Source of the DNA: an uncultured Bacteroidales bacterium
Lineage (GTDB): Bacteria > Bacteroidota > Bacteroidia > Bacteroidales > Paludibacteraceae
Direction of reading: 5' to 3'
Assembly: GCA_900321775.1 (NCBI GenBank)
Contig: ONXE01000021.1
Coordinates: 1-15,098 of the forward strand
DNA: 15,098 nt
The notes beneath the pieces were generated by a model. It worked only from the letters and a program-made list of their open reading frames with translations. It made no database searches and had not been told where the DNA came from. Position 1 is the stretch's first letter; every line of letters starts with the position of its first letter. Both the position numbers and the translations under genes were made by a program. This document shows positions 1 through 6,940 of this stretch, one piece after another.

Positions 1-2
1 CA

Positions 3-2933
3 ACAGAGAGTAGTGCGCCTTCTCGCGTGGCACACTTTACTACGGAATGTGGGACTATTCATAATTCTGATCTCCCATGGAATGAAAACTTTGACGCATA
101 TTCCGGTTCTACCAACACAACCGCTCCATATAATTACCCCAACGATGAATTGCCCCTGTGCTGGCGGTTCTTGAATCGTAGTAGTCAAATAAATAATCTT
201 CCGCAGGTATTTATTTCCTCCTTCGACGATTATGTTGTTTCCGGCAACTGCTTGTTCTTCAAGTCCTACTATAACACGCCCTTGTATGCGGTTCTGCCTG
301 AGTTCGACGAGGATATCAAGAATCTGCAGTTGACCTTCACCTATAGGAACGAGAGTGTTGGCGAAACTGATGGTATATTGCATGTCGGTTATATGACGAA
401 CCCGGATAGTGCAACTACGTTTACCCGGGTGTATTCCTGCCCGAGAAGAAATACTCTTACCGAAGAGAAGGTACTGTTCCACGATGCCCCTGCAGGCAGT
501 TACATCGCGTTCAAGTATGAAGGTTATTTCACAAGCAATTACTATTTGTCCATAGATAATGTACAGGTTGAGAGGGCTCCTGCATGCTGTAAACCCAACC
601 ACCCGTTCGCTTCGGATGTTGATGCTCACACGGCAGTCCTCCATTGGGAAACCAGTGCAGCGGAGACAGCATGGCAGATTATGCTCAATGATGATGAAGA
701 GCACCTTATCAATGCCACTACCAACCCCTTCACGCTGACTGGCCTCGCTGCTGATACCCGCCACACGGTCAAGGTGCGTGCTAACTGTGGAGATAATAAT
801 CATAGTGATTGGTCCAACGCGGCCCATTTCAAGACACTCATTTCTTGCCCCGCTCCTGTCTTCGAGGCAGATGATGTCACGGTCACAAGCACTCAATCTG
901 CTGATATCAGTTGGAGTGGTAGTGCAAATAGTTACACTGTTCGCTATAGAATTGCCGGTAATGTAGAGGGCGTTGTCGAGACGTTCGATTCCAGATTCTG
1001 TCCTAATCATTGGTCTGTTTACGGGGGAAGCTTAAATAACGATGGAACAGCAACGCTTATTCCTAATCAACATGCATTGAATTTCGAAAACACCAATGGC
1101 GTCTTCGACTCTCACGCAATATTTAATATCTACGGAGATACTAAATGTGACTGGTTGGTTACACCTCAGACTACGATTCAAAACAGTTACACCCTACGTT
1201 TCGATCTGGCACTGACAACATATAACGGCACCTTGGCTAGTCCGAATCTTAACGGAACGGATGACAGGTTCGCGGTGTTGATTTCTACCGACATGCAGAC
1301 GTGGACTGTTCTTCGTCAGTGGGACAACAATGCGGGCTCTAAGTATGTATATAACGATATTGCCTGCTCCGCTGTGGGCGAAGAAGTGACGATTGACCTA
1401 AGCGCTTATGCGGGGGATACCGTTTATATTGCCTTCTATGGCGAGTCAATGGTAACAAATGCTGATAACAACGTGCATATCGACAACGTGCAGATTGGCA
1501 ATCCGGATGGGGGAAATTGGAGCGAAGTGGGGTCAAGTGGTAACCAACTATCTCTTTCCGGCTTGACACCTGAAACAGAATATGAGGTTCAGGTACGAAA
1601 CAATTGTGGAGGAACGGACGGCAACAGCAAGTGGACGAAAGCTATTAGTTTCACCACGGCCTCGGAATGCCAACTGCCGGACCAACTCACTGCTACAAAC
1701 ATCACATCCTCCTCGGCTACCATCAGTTGGAACACCTATAGTCAAACCGGATTCAGCCTGCGCTATAACACGGATGGTGAAGACTGGACTGTCATCAACA
1801 ATGCTACTTCTCCACAGGCTTTGTCCTCATTAGCGGCAAGCACAACATATAGTGTACAGGTACAACTGCAGTGTAATCCCGGTATCTGGTCTCCCGAGCT
1901 GAACTTCCGTACCGATTGCGAGACGGAGAGTCTGCCGTTTGAATGCTACTTTCAAGATGAAGAAGACCTTATTTGCTGGTCGATGGTTAATTTAGCACCG
2001 GATTATGGTATTTGTAATGGTTATTTTGGATTTCATTACTCCACCGACCCGCCCCAATACCTTATCTCGCCGGAACTGGCTACTTCGGAGCACGCGGTGA
2101 AAGTGGGGTTCGTATATCGTGCAGTAAATTCAGATTTTTGGGAATCTTTCAAGGTAGGCTATTCCTCTACTGATAAGGATGTAAATAGCTTTACTTGGAG
2201 TGCGGAAGTTAGGACGAACGACCCCAATGACGATCTATATAGCATGATTTGTCCTGCCGGTACGAAGTATGTGGCGATTCAGTACACGGCTTATGACCAA
2301 TACTTCCTGGAAATTGGTAATTTCAGAGTTAGCGAGGTTACCCCGAGTCAGGTGTCCTTCGGTTCGTCGGAATATGCTACGTTCTATGGCACGGAAGCCT
2401 TCACCGTCCCGGGTGCCACTGTGTACAAGGCGGCGCTCAATCAGGAAGGCGATGCGCTGGTGCTTACTGCACTCGAAGGGGTTATTCCTGCTAACTCCGC
2501 CGTCATCCTGAAAGGTACGGCAGAGGGTACGGCTGCTATCTCTTACTCCAATGAAACACCTACCGCCAACATGGAGGGTAACATCCTGGAGGGTACGCCC
2601 AAGCGAGTAACCACGGAGTCGCTGAAGGAGGAAGAGACCAACACCCTCTATGCCTTCAACAAGAACGCAAGCGTGTTTATGCCTTACACGGGCGAATACT
2701 TCCCCGCAGGGAAAGCGTTCTTCCAGACCGCTGCCTCCCCGCAGCAGGCTCCTTCCGCCATCCGCATCGAACAGGAGAACCACACCGCCACCGAATTGCA
2801 GACAGTCGAAGGTCAAAAGTCAAAGGTCAAAGATCGTGGCGAGAAGTTCATCCGCGACGGAGTTCTTTACATCCTCTACGATGGCCTCCTCTACGACGCC
2901 CTCGGTCGGAAAATATTAATTGTTAATTATTAA
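3..2933 (+). CDS. Large surface adhesin-like protein, cleaved-adhesin and FnIII domains (5' end outside window)
   Basis: The frame is open from the first bases of the window. The GTG at 27 is not a convincing start, because the residues around it (ARVAHFTTECG) look like the last strand of an FnIII domain, so the gene begins upstream. Domains in order: a cleaved-adhesin/choice-of-anchor-J type jelly roll (about 70-580, ending IDNVQVE), FnIII (590-835), an FnIII (850-1660) split by an inserted adhesin domain (975-1500, ending HIDNVQIG), a third FnIII (1665-1915) and another adhesin-like domain (1920-2335). Next comes a Bacteroidales module with YATFYG, VPGATVYKA and VIPANSAVILKG (2345-2770), a 7-bp repeat array, and a short tail FIRDGVLYIL-DGLLYDALGRK. 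Family knowledge: such proteins are secreted and bind or help degrade host or dietary polymers. Ligand unknown. The front looks more AT-rich than the last 600 bp. Confidence 0.85.
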   Translation, partial: TESSAPSRVAHFTTECGTIHNSDLPWNENFDAYSGSTNTTAPYNYPNDELPLCWRFLNRSSQINNLPQVFISSFDDYVVSGNCLFFKSYYNTPLYAVLPEFDEDIKNLQLTFTYRNESVGETDGILHVGYMTNPDSATTFTRVYSCPRRNTLTEEKVLFHDAPAGSYIAFKYEGYFTSNYYLSIDNVQVERAPACCKPNHPFASDVDAHTAVLHWETSAAETAWQIMLNDDEEHLINATTNPFTLTGLAADTRHTVKVRANCGDNNHSDWSNAAHFKTLISCPAPVFEADDVTVTSTQSADISWSGSANSYTVRYRIAGNVEGVVETFDSRFCPNHWSVYGGSLNNDGTATLIPNQHALNFENTNGVFDSHAIFNIYGDTKCDWLVTPQTTIQNSYTLRFDLALTTYNGTLASPNLNGTDDRFAVLISTDMQTWTVLRQWDNNAGSKYVYNDIACSAVGEEVTIDLSAYAGDTVYIAFYGESMVTNADNNVHIDNVQIGNPDGGNWSEVGSSGNQLSLSGLTPETEYEVQVRNNCGGTDGNSKWTKAISFTTASECQLPDQLTATNITSSSATISWNTYSQTGFSLRYNTDGEDWTVINNATSPQALSSLAASTTYSVQVQLQCNPGIWSPELNFRTDCETESLPFECYFQDEEDLICWSMVNLAPDYGICNGYFGFHYSTDPPQYLISPELATSEHAVKVGFVYRAVNSDFWESFKVGYSSTDKDVNSFTWSAEVRTNDPNDDLYSMICPAGTKYVAIQYTAYDQYFLEIGNFRVSEVTPSQVSFGSSEYATFYGTEAFTVPGATVYKAALNQEGDALVLTALEGVIPANSAVILKGTAEGTAAISYSNETPTANMEGNILEGTPKRVTTESLKEEETNTLYAFNKNASVFMPYTGEYFPAGKAFFQTAASPQQAPSAIRIEQENHTATELQTVEGQKSKVKDRGEKFIRDGVLYILYDGLLYDALGRKILIVNY
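2805..2832 (+). repeat. In-frame 7-bp tandem repeat, copy 1
   Basis: Four consecutive heptamers (GTCGAAG, GTCAAAA, GTCAAAG, GTCAAAG) are followed by two degenerate units (ATCGTGG, CGAGAAG). They lie inside the adhesin gene just before its C-terminal tail and encode VEGQKSKVK. Almost the same array sits at the same place in the subtilase gene (6606-6633). Because 7 is not a multiple of 3, gain or loss of one unit would shift the frame and remove the tail. Confidence 0.9.
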
Positions 2934-2950
2934 TTGTTAATTGTTAATTA
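2916..2950 (+). repeat. Five-copy 7-bp repeat (TTAATTG/TTAATTA) across the stop codon
   Basis: Five contiguous heptamers: TTAATTG, TTAATTA, TTAATTG, TTAATTG, TTAATTA. The array encodes the last residues of the adhesin (ILIVNY), contains its TAA stop at 2931-2933, and runs to within 8 bp of the next gene's ATG. The repeat gives TAA stops in all three frames, so it would end translation even after an upstream frameshift. No such array follows the subtilase, whose protein ends GRKISNH. Confidence 0.9.
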
Positions 2951-2958
2951 GTATTGTT

Positions 2959-3120
2959 ATGAAATCATATATTTCCCCCGAACTTCGGGTGCTACACATC
3001 GGCAAAGAGATTTGCACAACAGACATACTCAACGTTTCTAATTATAGTTTCTTCTACGACGAGACCTTTGTCGGCGCCGCTGACCGCTTCCGCGACTACG
3101 ACGGCTCCTACGAGTGGTAA
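2959..3120 (+). CDS. Small 53-residue protein of the MK-Y--P-L-V--I type, copy 1
   Basis: ATG at 2959 and TAA at 3118-3120. The protein starts MKSYISPELRVLHIGKEI, continues with a middle rich in Ser, Asn, Tyr and Asp, and ends GSYEW. It shares 7 of its first 14 residues (M, K, Y, P, L, V, I) with the 53-codon gene at 6747, and both proteins are exactly 53 residues with a Trp at or next to the C-terminus. There is no clear signal peptide or membrane segment. The N-terminal pattern resembles unnamed short proteins I have seen in Bacteroidales, but I can assign no function. It follows the adhesin by 25 bp, so it is probably co-transcribed. A conserved start with a variable end would suit a leader-plus-core peptide, but no modifying enzyme is in view. 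It is short enough to be missed by automated annotation. Confidence 0.65.
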   Translation: MKSYISPELRVLHIGKEICTTDILNVSNYSFFYDETFVGAADRFRDYDGSYEW

Positions 3121-3338
3121 TCGGTAATCCGTCGCTATCCCGCAAGGGGTACCACCCTATGGGTTATCGCTGCGCGTGCGTGTGGACGGTGCGCGTGACG
3201 TTACAGATCGAAGAACGAATTCGCTTATTCGTTCAAGAAATTCACTATTCCGACCCCTCAAGGCGGGCCATTTCGGGCAAAAATGCACTTGTTTGGTATT
3301 TTTTTGCCAAAATATTTGGTCATGTCAATACTTTGTAG
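3121..3338. other. Gene-free gap between the first 53-codon gene and the promoter
   Basis: No convincing coding sequence lies here. Two open frames of 74 and 64 codons (3114-3338, 3176-3370) give proteins with no recognisable composition or signal, and run into the promoter. The stretch contains a perfect 8-bp inverted repeat at 3213-3234, a short palindrome ACCC-TAT-GGGT near 3151-3164, and TTTGG/CCAAA dyads near 3292-3319 next to the promoter. The rest shows nothing I can name. Confidence 0.6.
3213..3234. repeat. 8-bp perfect inverted repeat with 6-nt loop
   Basis: GAACGAAT (3213-3220) and ATTCGTTC (3227-3234) are exact reverse complements around TCGCTT. No T-run follows, so it is a weak terminator candidate for the upstream unit. 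It might equally be an operator or a chance hairpin. Confidence 0.45.
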
Positions 3339-3346
3339 TACCTTTG
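3315..3346 (+). promoter_or_regulatory. Bacteroidetes-type promoter (-33 TTTG, -7 TAnnTTTG)
   Basis: TTTG at 3315-3318 and TACCTTTG at 3339-3346 are separated by 20 bp, matching the Bacteroidetes primary sigma factor consensus (TTTG, about 19-21 bp, TAnnTTTG). The expected transcription start is a few bases downstream, giving a 5' leader of about 65 nt before the lipoprotein ATG at 3417. The leader is AT-rich next to the ATG (AAATAATT repeated twice) and has no strong Shine-Dalgarno site, as is usual in this phylum. TTTGG (3292-3296), CCAAA (3307-3311) and TTTGG (3315-3319) form overlapping dyads on the -33 element and could be an operator. This is the only good promoter match noticed in the window. 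Confidence 0.75.
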
Positions 3347-3416
3347 CAGCCGGGTACGAAGATTGGGTAAAGCGACATTTGGAAACAAGCAAATAATTAA
3401 ATAATTAAATTAGTTT

Positions 3417-3830
3417 ATGAAAAAGATTTATTTATTCCTTGCCGCTATTAGCTGTGTTTGTGCAGCTTTGGTTCTGAATTCCTGCAACGAAGTACACATG
3501 CAGGCCGCTTATGGTATCGGTATTCACGAGATGAAGGCTTCCGGCGATGATTTCCTCTACTTCTGCGAATACCTTCGTGAGAAGGGTGTGCCTTTTGAGG
3601 GGGATGAAGGCGTCCAGATTTTCGAAGGCAAAAGTCAGAAGGACTGTGATGCCAAGGCTGTTGCTTTCTTCAACGAGCAGGCTGCTAAACTGTCCCACGA
3701 TGAGGTGAGAGAATTCCTCGATTACCCCAACGATTTCTATGTGGAGTATTCCATCGTGGCATCCAAAAAGAATCCTAATGATGAGACCAGAGTGCTTGGC
3801 GCCTGGATATATCCGAAACCGGTAGAGTAA
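3417..3830 (+). CDS. Small putative lipoprotein, unknown function
   Basis: 137 residues. The N-terminus MKKIYLFLAAISCVCAALVLNSC has a positive start, a hydrophobic core and a lipobox-like LNSC, predicting lipidation at Cys23 and an outer-membrane or periplasmic location. The mature part (EVHMQAAYGIGIHEMKASGDDF, then FCEYLREKGVPFEGDEGVQIF) is acidic and has no motif I recognise. It is in the same size range as the lipoproteins at 8452 and 11744 but is not visibly related to them. It is the first gene after the promoter at 3315-3346 and is followed by a strong hairpin, so it may be transcribed more than the genes downstream. Codon use appears more AT-rich than in the LRR genes. Confidence 0.8.
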   Translation: MKKIYLFLAAISCVCAALVLNSCNEVHMQAAYGIGIHEMKASGDDFLYFCEYLREKGVPFEGDEGVQIFEGKSQKDCDAKAVAFFNEQAAKLSHDEVREFLDYPNDFYVEYSIVASKKNPNDETRVLGAWIYPKPVE

Positions 3831-3848
3831 TTTCCACAATTATTTCCT

Positions 3849-3881
3849 TCAAAACCGCGGGGGCGTACCCTGCGGTTTTGA
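3849..3881 (+). terminator. Strong hairpin, probable (partial) terminator
   Basis: TCAAAACCGC (3849-3858) and GCGGTTTTGA (3872-3881) form a perfect 10-bp stem, with an inner GGG/CCC that can extend it. The run of Ts in the right arm and the As in the left arm make it a candidate in both directions. It lies 18 bp after the lipoprotein stop and 18 bp before the subtilase ATG. With no promoter match seen in between, it may act as an attenuator lowering expression of the downstream operon. Confidence 0.75.
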
Positions 3882-3899
3882 GATTTAGACGTATAGTTT

Positions 3900-6728
3900 A
3901 TGAGTAGAACAAACTTGGTTATGCGAGCAGCGGTCACACTGCTGCTACTGAGCACTTGCGCCGTACTGCAGGCGAAGAAGACGAACATGAAATTCTCTGC
4001 AACGACGCAGATGTTCCTTCATGAGCAAGCCGCGCGTACGGAGGCGGCTAAAGCGCCGGGACGGACTACCGACCGCCGTTCAACCCCCGTAAATCGATAC
4101 ATTGCCAGCCCCGACACCATCGATGGAGCGGCGTATATCACCTGTTTCCTTTCGTTGGCCGACCCGACCGACCTGAGTGCAGTGGAGGCGCTGGGTGTGC
4201 GGGTGAAAGACCGCTACCGCGGGATGGAGATCGTCATAGCCAAAGTGCCTGTGGATAGCCTGTCAGCGCTGGCCGCCATCGACAACGTGACCCGGATAGA
4301 TGTGGACCGGTTGATGCAACCGATGACCGATATCGCCCGTGACCTGACCCATGTGGAGGACCTGCTGACGCTATCGCAGAGTGCCCGTGATGCCGGACTG
4401 AGCACCAAATACGACGGCTCGGGCGTGGTGTTAGGTATCATCGACACCGGCATCGACTTCCAGCACATCGCCTTCAAGGACAAGGACGGCAACAGCCGTA
4501 TCGTTCGTGCGTATGTGTCGGACGAAAACGGCAACGCTCATCTATACGCCGACCCCGCAGAGATAGCCGCCATCACTACCGATGACGACTCAGAGGATCA
4601 TGGCACCCATACCGCTTCCACCGCAGGCGGCTCGAGTGTCATGGTGAACAAAACCGACGACACCCACTTCACGGTCACGGTTACAGACGACCATGCCAAT
4701 GCCACGTATGGCGGTATGGCGCCAGGGGCGGAACTGTTCCTGGCCGGAGTGAAGTATCTCATGGCCTCCAACTTAGTTGAGGCTATGATTGAGATGAGGT
4801 ATTATGCCTACTCGCTGGGCAAACCGTTGGTGGTGAGCAACAGTTGGGGAGGATGCGTTGGCCCGCGAGATGGCTCAGGCAGTTTTTCCTATTATATATC
4901 GGAATTGTTTGGCAACCTATTCCCCAACAACATCATCCTCTTCGCCGCGGGCAACAACGCCGGAAGGGGCACAGACGCCGAGCCGGGTGGAGTCTATGTG
5001 AGAAAAGCTGCAGCGTGTGAGGCCGATCCGCTGTGCACCATCATTCGCACACTAAAAACCGGTGGACAATCGTATAGCGGCGTGCTATGCAACGCTTGGT
5101 CGGATAGCATTTTGAACCTCACCCTTTACGTGCTGGATCACACAGGCGCCGTCAAGGCCTCGTGGCTCGTTACCGAAAATAGCCAGGACTTATTCCCCGG
5201 ACTGGAGACGTACTATGAAGGCCAAATAATCCCGTATTTTTACAGAGTCGGCGACAATGTCTGCTCCTACGTCACAACCAGCGGCTTGCGTTCTCTGGCT
5301 CCTGACAACGAAGACTACTCGCTGGCTGTTGAGTATTCCCCCGCCAATGGTAGTGTGGACGTCAGAATGTGGAGCGGCGATAATACCTACTTCACCAACT
5401 TTTTGACCACCCCCGGCCACAATTGGATGGCAGGCAACGACGACATGTCCGTCAGCGACGAGGCCGTCATACCTGACGCCATCTCCGTAGGTGCCTACGT
5501 ATCAAGGAAACAATGGGTCAATTGGGAGGACTCCGTTCAGTCGATGGATGAAAGGTACACAGTGGGCGACATAGGTTATTTCTCGGGTTATGCCACGGCG
5601 GCCGAGAGTCCGTCAGGTCTGTCTTATCCTTGGATAACAGCACCGGGTTCGATGGTCGCAGCGGCCGTGAGTCCCTACCATACGCAGGGCGAGGGCAGTT
5701 ATTTCGATGGTACGAAGAACCGATTGTTGGTCAATGACACCGTCAACCCCTACGGCGTGATGCAGGGTACGTCGATGGCTACGCCCGTAGCCTCGGGTAT
5801 CGTGGCTCTGTGGTTGCAGGCCGCGCAGGAAGTAGGCAAGACCCTCACCGTCAACGAGGTGAAGCATATCATGCAGCAGACCGCCATCCACGACAGTTGG
5901 ACTGCGGGCGCCAATGCCACCCATTTCGGGCAGGGCAAGATTGACGCCCTTGCGGGAATCCAGTATATCCGTTCGCACTACGCAGCACTCACCATCGATG
6001 ACGACGGTGATGAGAACACGGATTCCATCTCCGCGGCTTCTGCTACAGGCAAGATATACGATGTCACTCTGCAGGACCGCATCTTTTATATGGACAGCGC
6101 CTGGATTACCCTATGCCTGCCGTTCGACCTGAACCCTTCCGATGAGATGAGCGATCTGTTCGATGCTACTATCATGGAACTGGATGCTGCCACCTCGGGC
6201 CTCAACGGTACGACGCTGACACTCAACTTCAACCCCGTGACCACGATGACGGCCGGCAAGCCCTATCTCGTTCGATGGGGGAATTACGATTATGAGTTAT
6301 ATGACCCCGTCTTCCGCGGCGTCAGCATCACCGATGCCACCCTGCACGACGTGCTCTTCCCGGGCGGCGCTTTCAAAGGTACGTACGATGCCATCCCGTT
6401 CCCGCAGAGCAACCCGAACATACTCCTGATGGGCGCAGACAACTCGCTCTTCTGGCCGCAACCCGACCCCAACGACCCGTCAGTGTACCCCACTATAGGT
6501 GCCTGCCGAGCCTACTTCGAATTGGAAAGCACAGCACAGGCTCCTGACCGTATCATCCTCAACTTCAACAACAACGCCCCCGCCATCACAACGGACGTGG
6601 AAATAGTCGAAGGTCAAAAGTCAAAGGTCAAAGGTCGCGGTGAGAAGGTGCTGAGGGACGGCGTCCTCTACATCCTCCGCGACGGGATAGTGTACGATGT
6701 GCTGGGACGTAAAATCAGTAACCATTAA
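3900..6728 (+). CDS. Secreted subtilisin-family (S8) serine protease
   Basis: 942 residues. Signal peptide about 1-25 (MRAAVTLLLL, probable cut after VLQA), pro-region about 26-150, then the S8 domain with all catalytic residues visible: Asp182 (IIDTGID), His234 (DHGTHTAS), oxyanion Asn352 (AAGNNA) and Ser625 (GTSMATP). The S8 domain ends near GQGKIDALAGIQYI (about 690). The gap of about 270 residues between Asn352 and Ser625 is longer than in plain subtilisins and implies an inserted domain. The C-terminal 250 residues hold a module with ITLCLPFDL, the 7-bp repeat array and the short tail LRDGVLYILRDGIVYDVLGRKI. Family role: extracellular or surface proteolysis after pro-peptide removal. ATG3900 is kept rather than ATG3921 because the RT-x-x-(V/I)-MRAAV context is also present in the gene at 8995. 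LSTC20 is a poor lipobox (Thr at -1). Confidence 0.93.
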   Translation: MSRTNLVMRAAVTLLLLSTCAVLQAKKTNMKFSATTQMFLHEQAARTEAAKAPGRTTDRRSTPVNRYIASPDTIDGAAYITCFLSLADPTDLSAVEALGVRVKDRYRGMEIVIAKVPVDSLSALAAIDNVTRIDVDRLMQPMTDIARDLTHVEDLLTLSQSARDAGLSTKYDGSGVVLGIIDTGIDFQHIAFKDKDGNSRIVRAYVSDENGNAHLYADPAEIAAITTDDDSEDHGTHTASTAGGSSVMVNKTDDTHFTVTVTDDHANATYGGMAPGAELFLAGVKYLMASNLVEAMIEMRYYAYSLGKPLVVSNSWGGCVGPRDGSGSFSYYISELFGNLFPNNIILFAAGNNAGRGTDAEPGGVYVRKAAACEADPLCTIIRTLKTGGQSYSGVLCNAWSDSILNLTLYVLDHTGAVKASWLVTENSQDLFPGLETYYEGQIIPYFYRVGDNVCSYVTTSGLRSLAPDNEDYSLAVEYSPANGSVDVRMWSGDNTYFTNFLTTPGHNWMAGNDDMSVSDEAVIPDAISVGAYVSRKQWVNWEDSVQSMDERYTVGDIGYFSGYATAAESPSGLSYPWITAPGSMVAAAVSPYHTQGEGSYFDGTKNRLLVNDTVNPYGVMQGTSMATPVASGIVALWLQAAQEVGKTLTVNEVKHIMQQTAIHDSWTAGANATHFGQGKIDALAGIQYIRSHYAALTIDDDGDENTDSISAASATGKIYDVTLQDRIFYMDSAWITLCLPFDLNPSDEMSDLFDATIMELDAATSGLNGTTLTLNFNPVTTMTAGKPYLVRWGNYDYELYDPVFRGVSITDATLHDVLFPGGAFKGTYDAIPFPQSNPNILLMGADNSLFWPQPDPNDPSVYPTIGACRAYFELESTAQAPDRIILNFNNNAPAITTDVEIVEGQKSKVKGRGEKVLRDGVLYILRDGIVYDVLGRKISNH
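6606..6633 (+). repeat. In-frame 7-bp tandem repeat, copy 2
   Basis: The same four heptamers as at 2805-2832 occur in the same order (GTCGAAG, GTCAAAA, GTCAAAG, GTCAAAG), followed by degenerate GTCGCGG and TGAGAAG. They encode VEGQKSKVK from residue 903 of the subtilase, immediately before its short C-terminal tail. The bases flanking the array upstream are unrelated in the two genes. Confidence 0.9.
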
Positions 6729-6746
6729 CCCCTAATCAGTCAAGAT

Positions 6747-6908
6747 ATGAAGAAATATAGCATACCGACACTCTGCGTCATTCAGATTCAAGGAAACGAC
6801 ATGATTGCCACGAGCGTGGCTACCATCAACAGTAATAGCGGTATCAACCTTGGAGGCCCGGGTCACGGCACCGTCCGCGCTCCCGGAAACCGCAGCATTT
6901 GGGAATAG
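6747..6908 (+). CDS. Small 53-residue protein of the MK-Y--P-L-V--I type, copy 2
   Basis: ATG at 6747, TAG at 6906-6908, 18 bp after the subtilase stop. The protein starts MKKYSIPTLCVIQIQGND, passes through MIATSVATINSNSG, then a Gly-rich stretch (INLGGPGHGTV), and ends NRSIWE. It shares the N-terminal pattern and the exact length of the 53-codon gene at 2959; the C-terminal halves differ. Two copies with the same N-terminus, length and position after an otherwise unrelated secreted protein argue that this is a real gene. Function unknown; the Gly- and Asn-rich tail without a signal peptide could be a peptide core, a small partner of the upstream protein, or something else. The next gene follows within 40 bp. 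Confidence 0.65.
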   Translation: MKKYSIPTLCVIQIQGNDMIATSVATINSNSGINLGGPGHGTVRAPGNRSIWE

Positions 6909-6940
6909 CGTTAGAATATATACAATAAATGAATAAGGTA

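Noticed and set aside
2235..2816. Minus-strand open frame of 193 codons within the adhesin gene
   Set aside because: Overlaps the conserved C-terminal module of the adhesin in the antisense frame; no support of its own.
2805..2950. CRISPR-like array
   Set aside because: The 7-bp units are contiguous with no spacers, so they are simple tandem repeats.
3114..3370. Two open frames of 74 and 64 codons in the gap before the promoter
   Set aside because: They overlap the end of a better-supported 53-codon gene or run through the promoter, and show no signal or conserved pattern.
3900..3960. Lipoprotein signal in the subtilase (LSTC) and LRR2 (LATC)
   Set aside because: Thr at -1 is a poor fit to a lipobox, and a good signal peptidase I site (VLQA) lies a few residues later in both.
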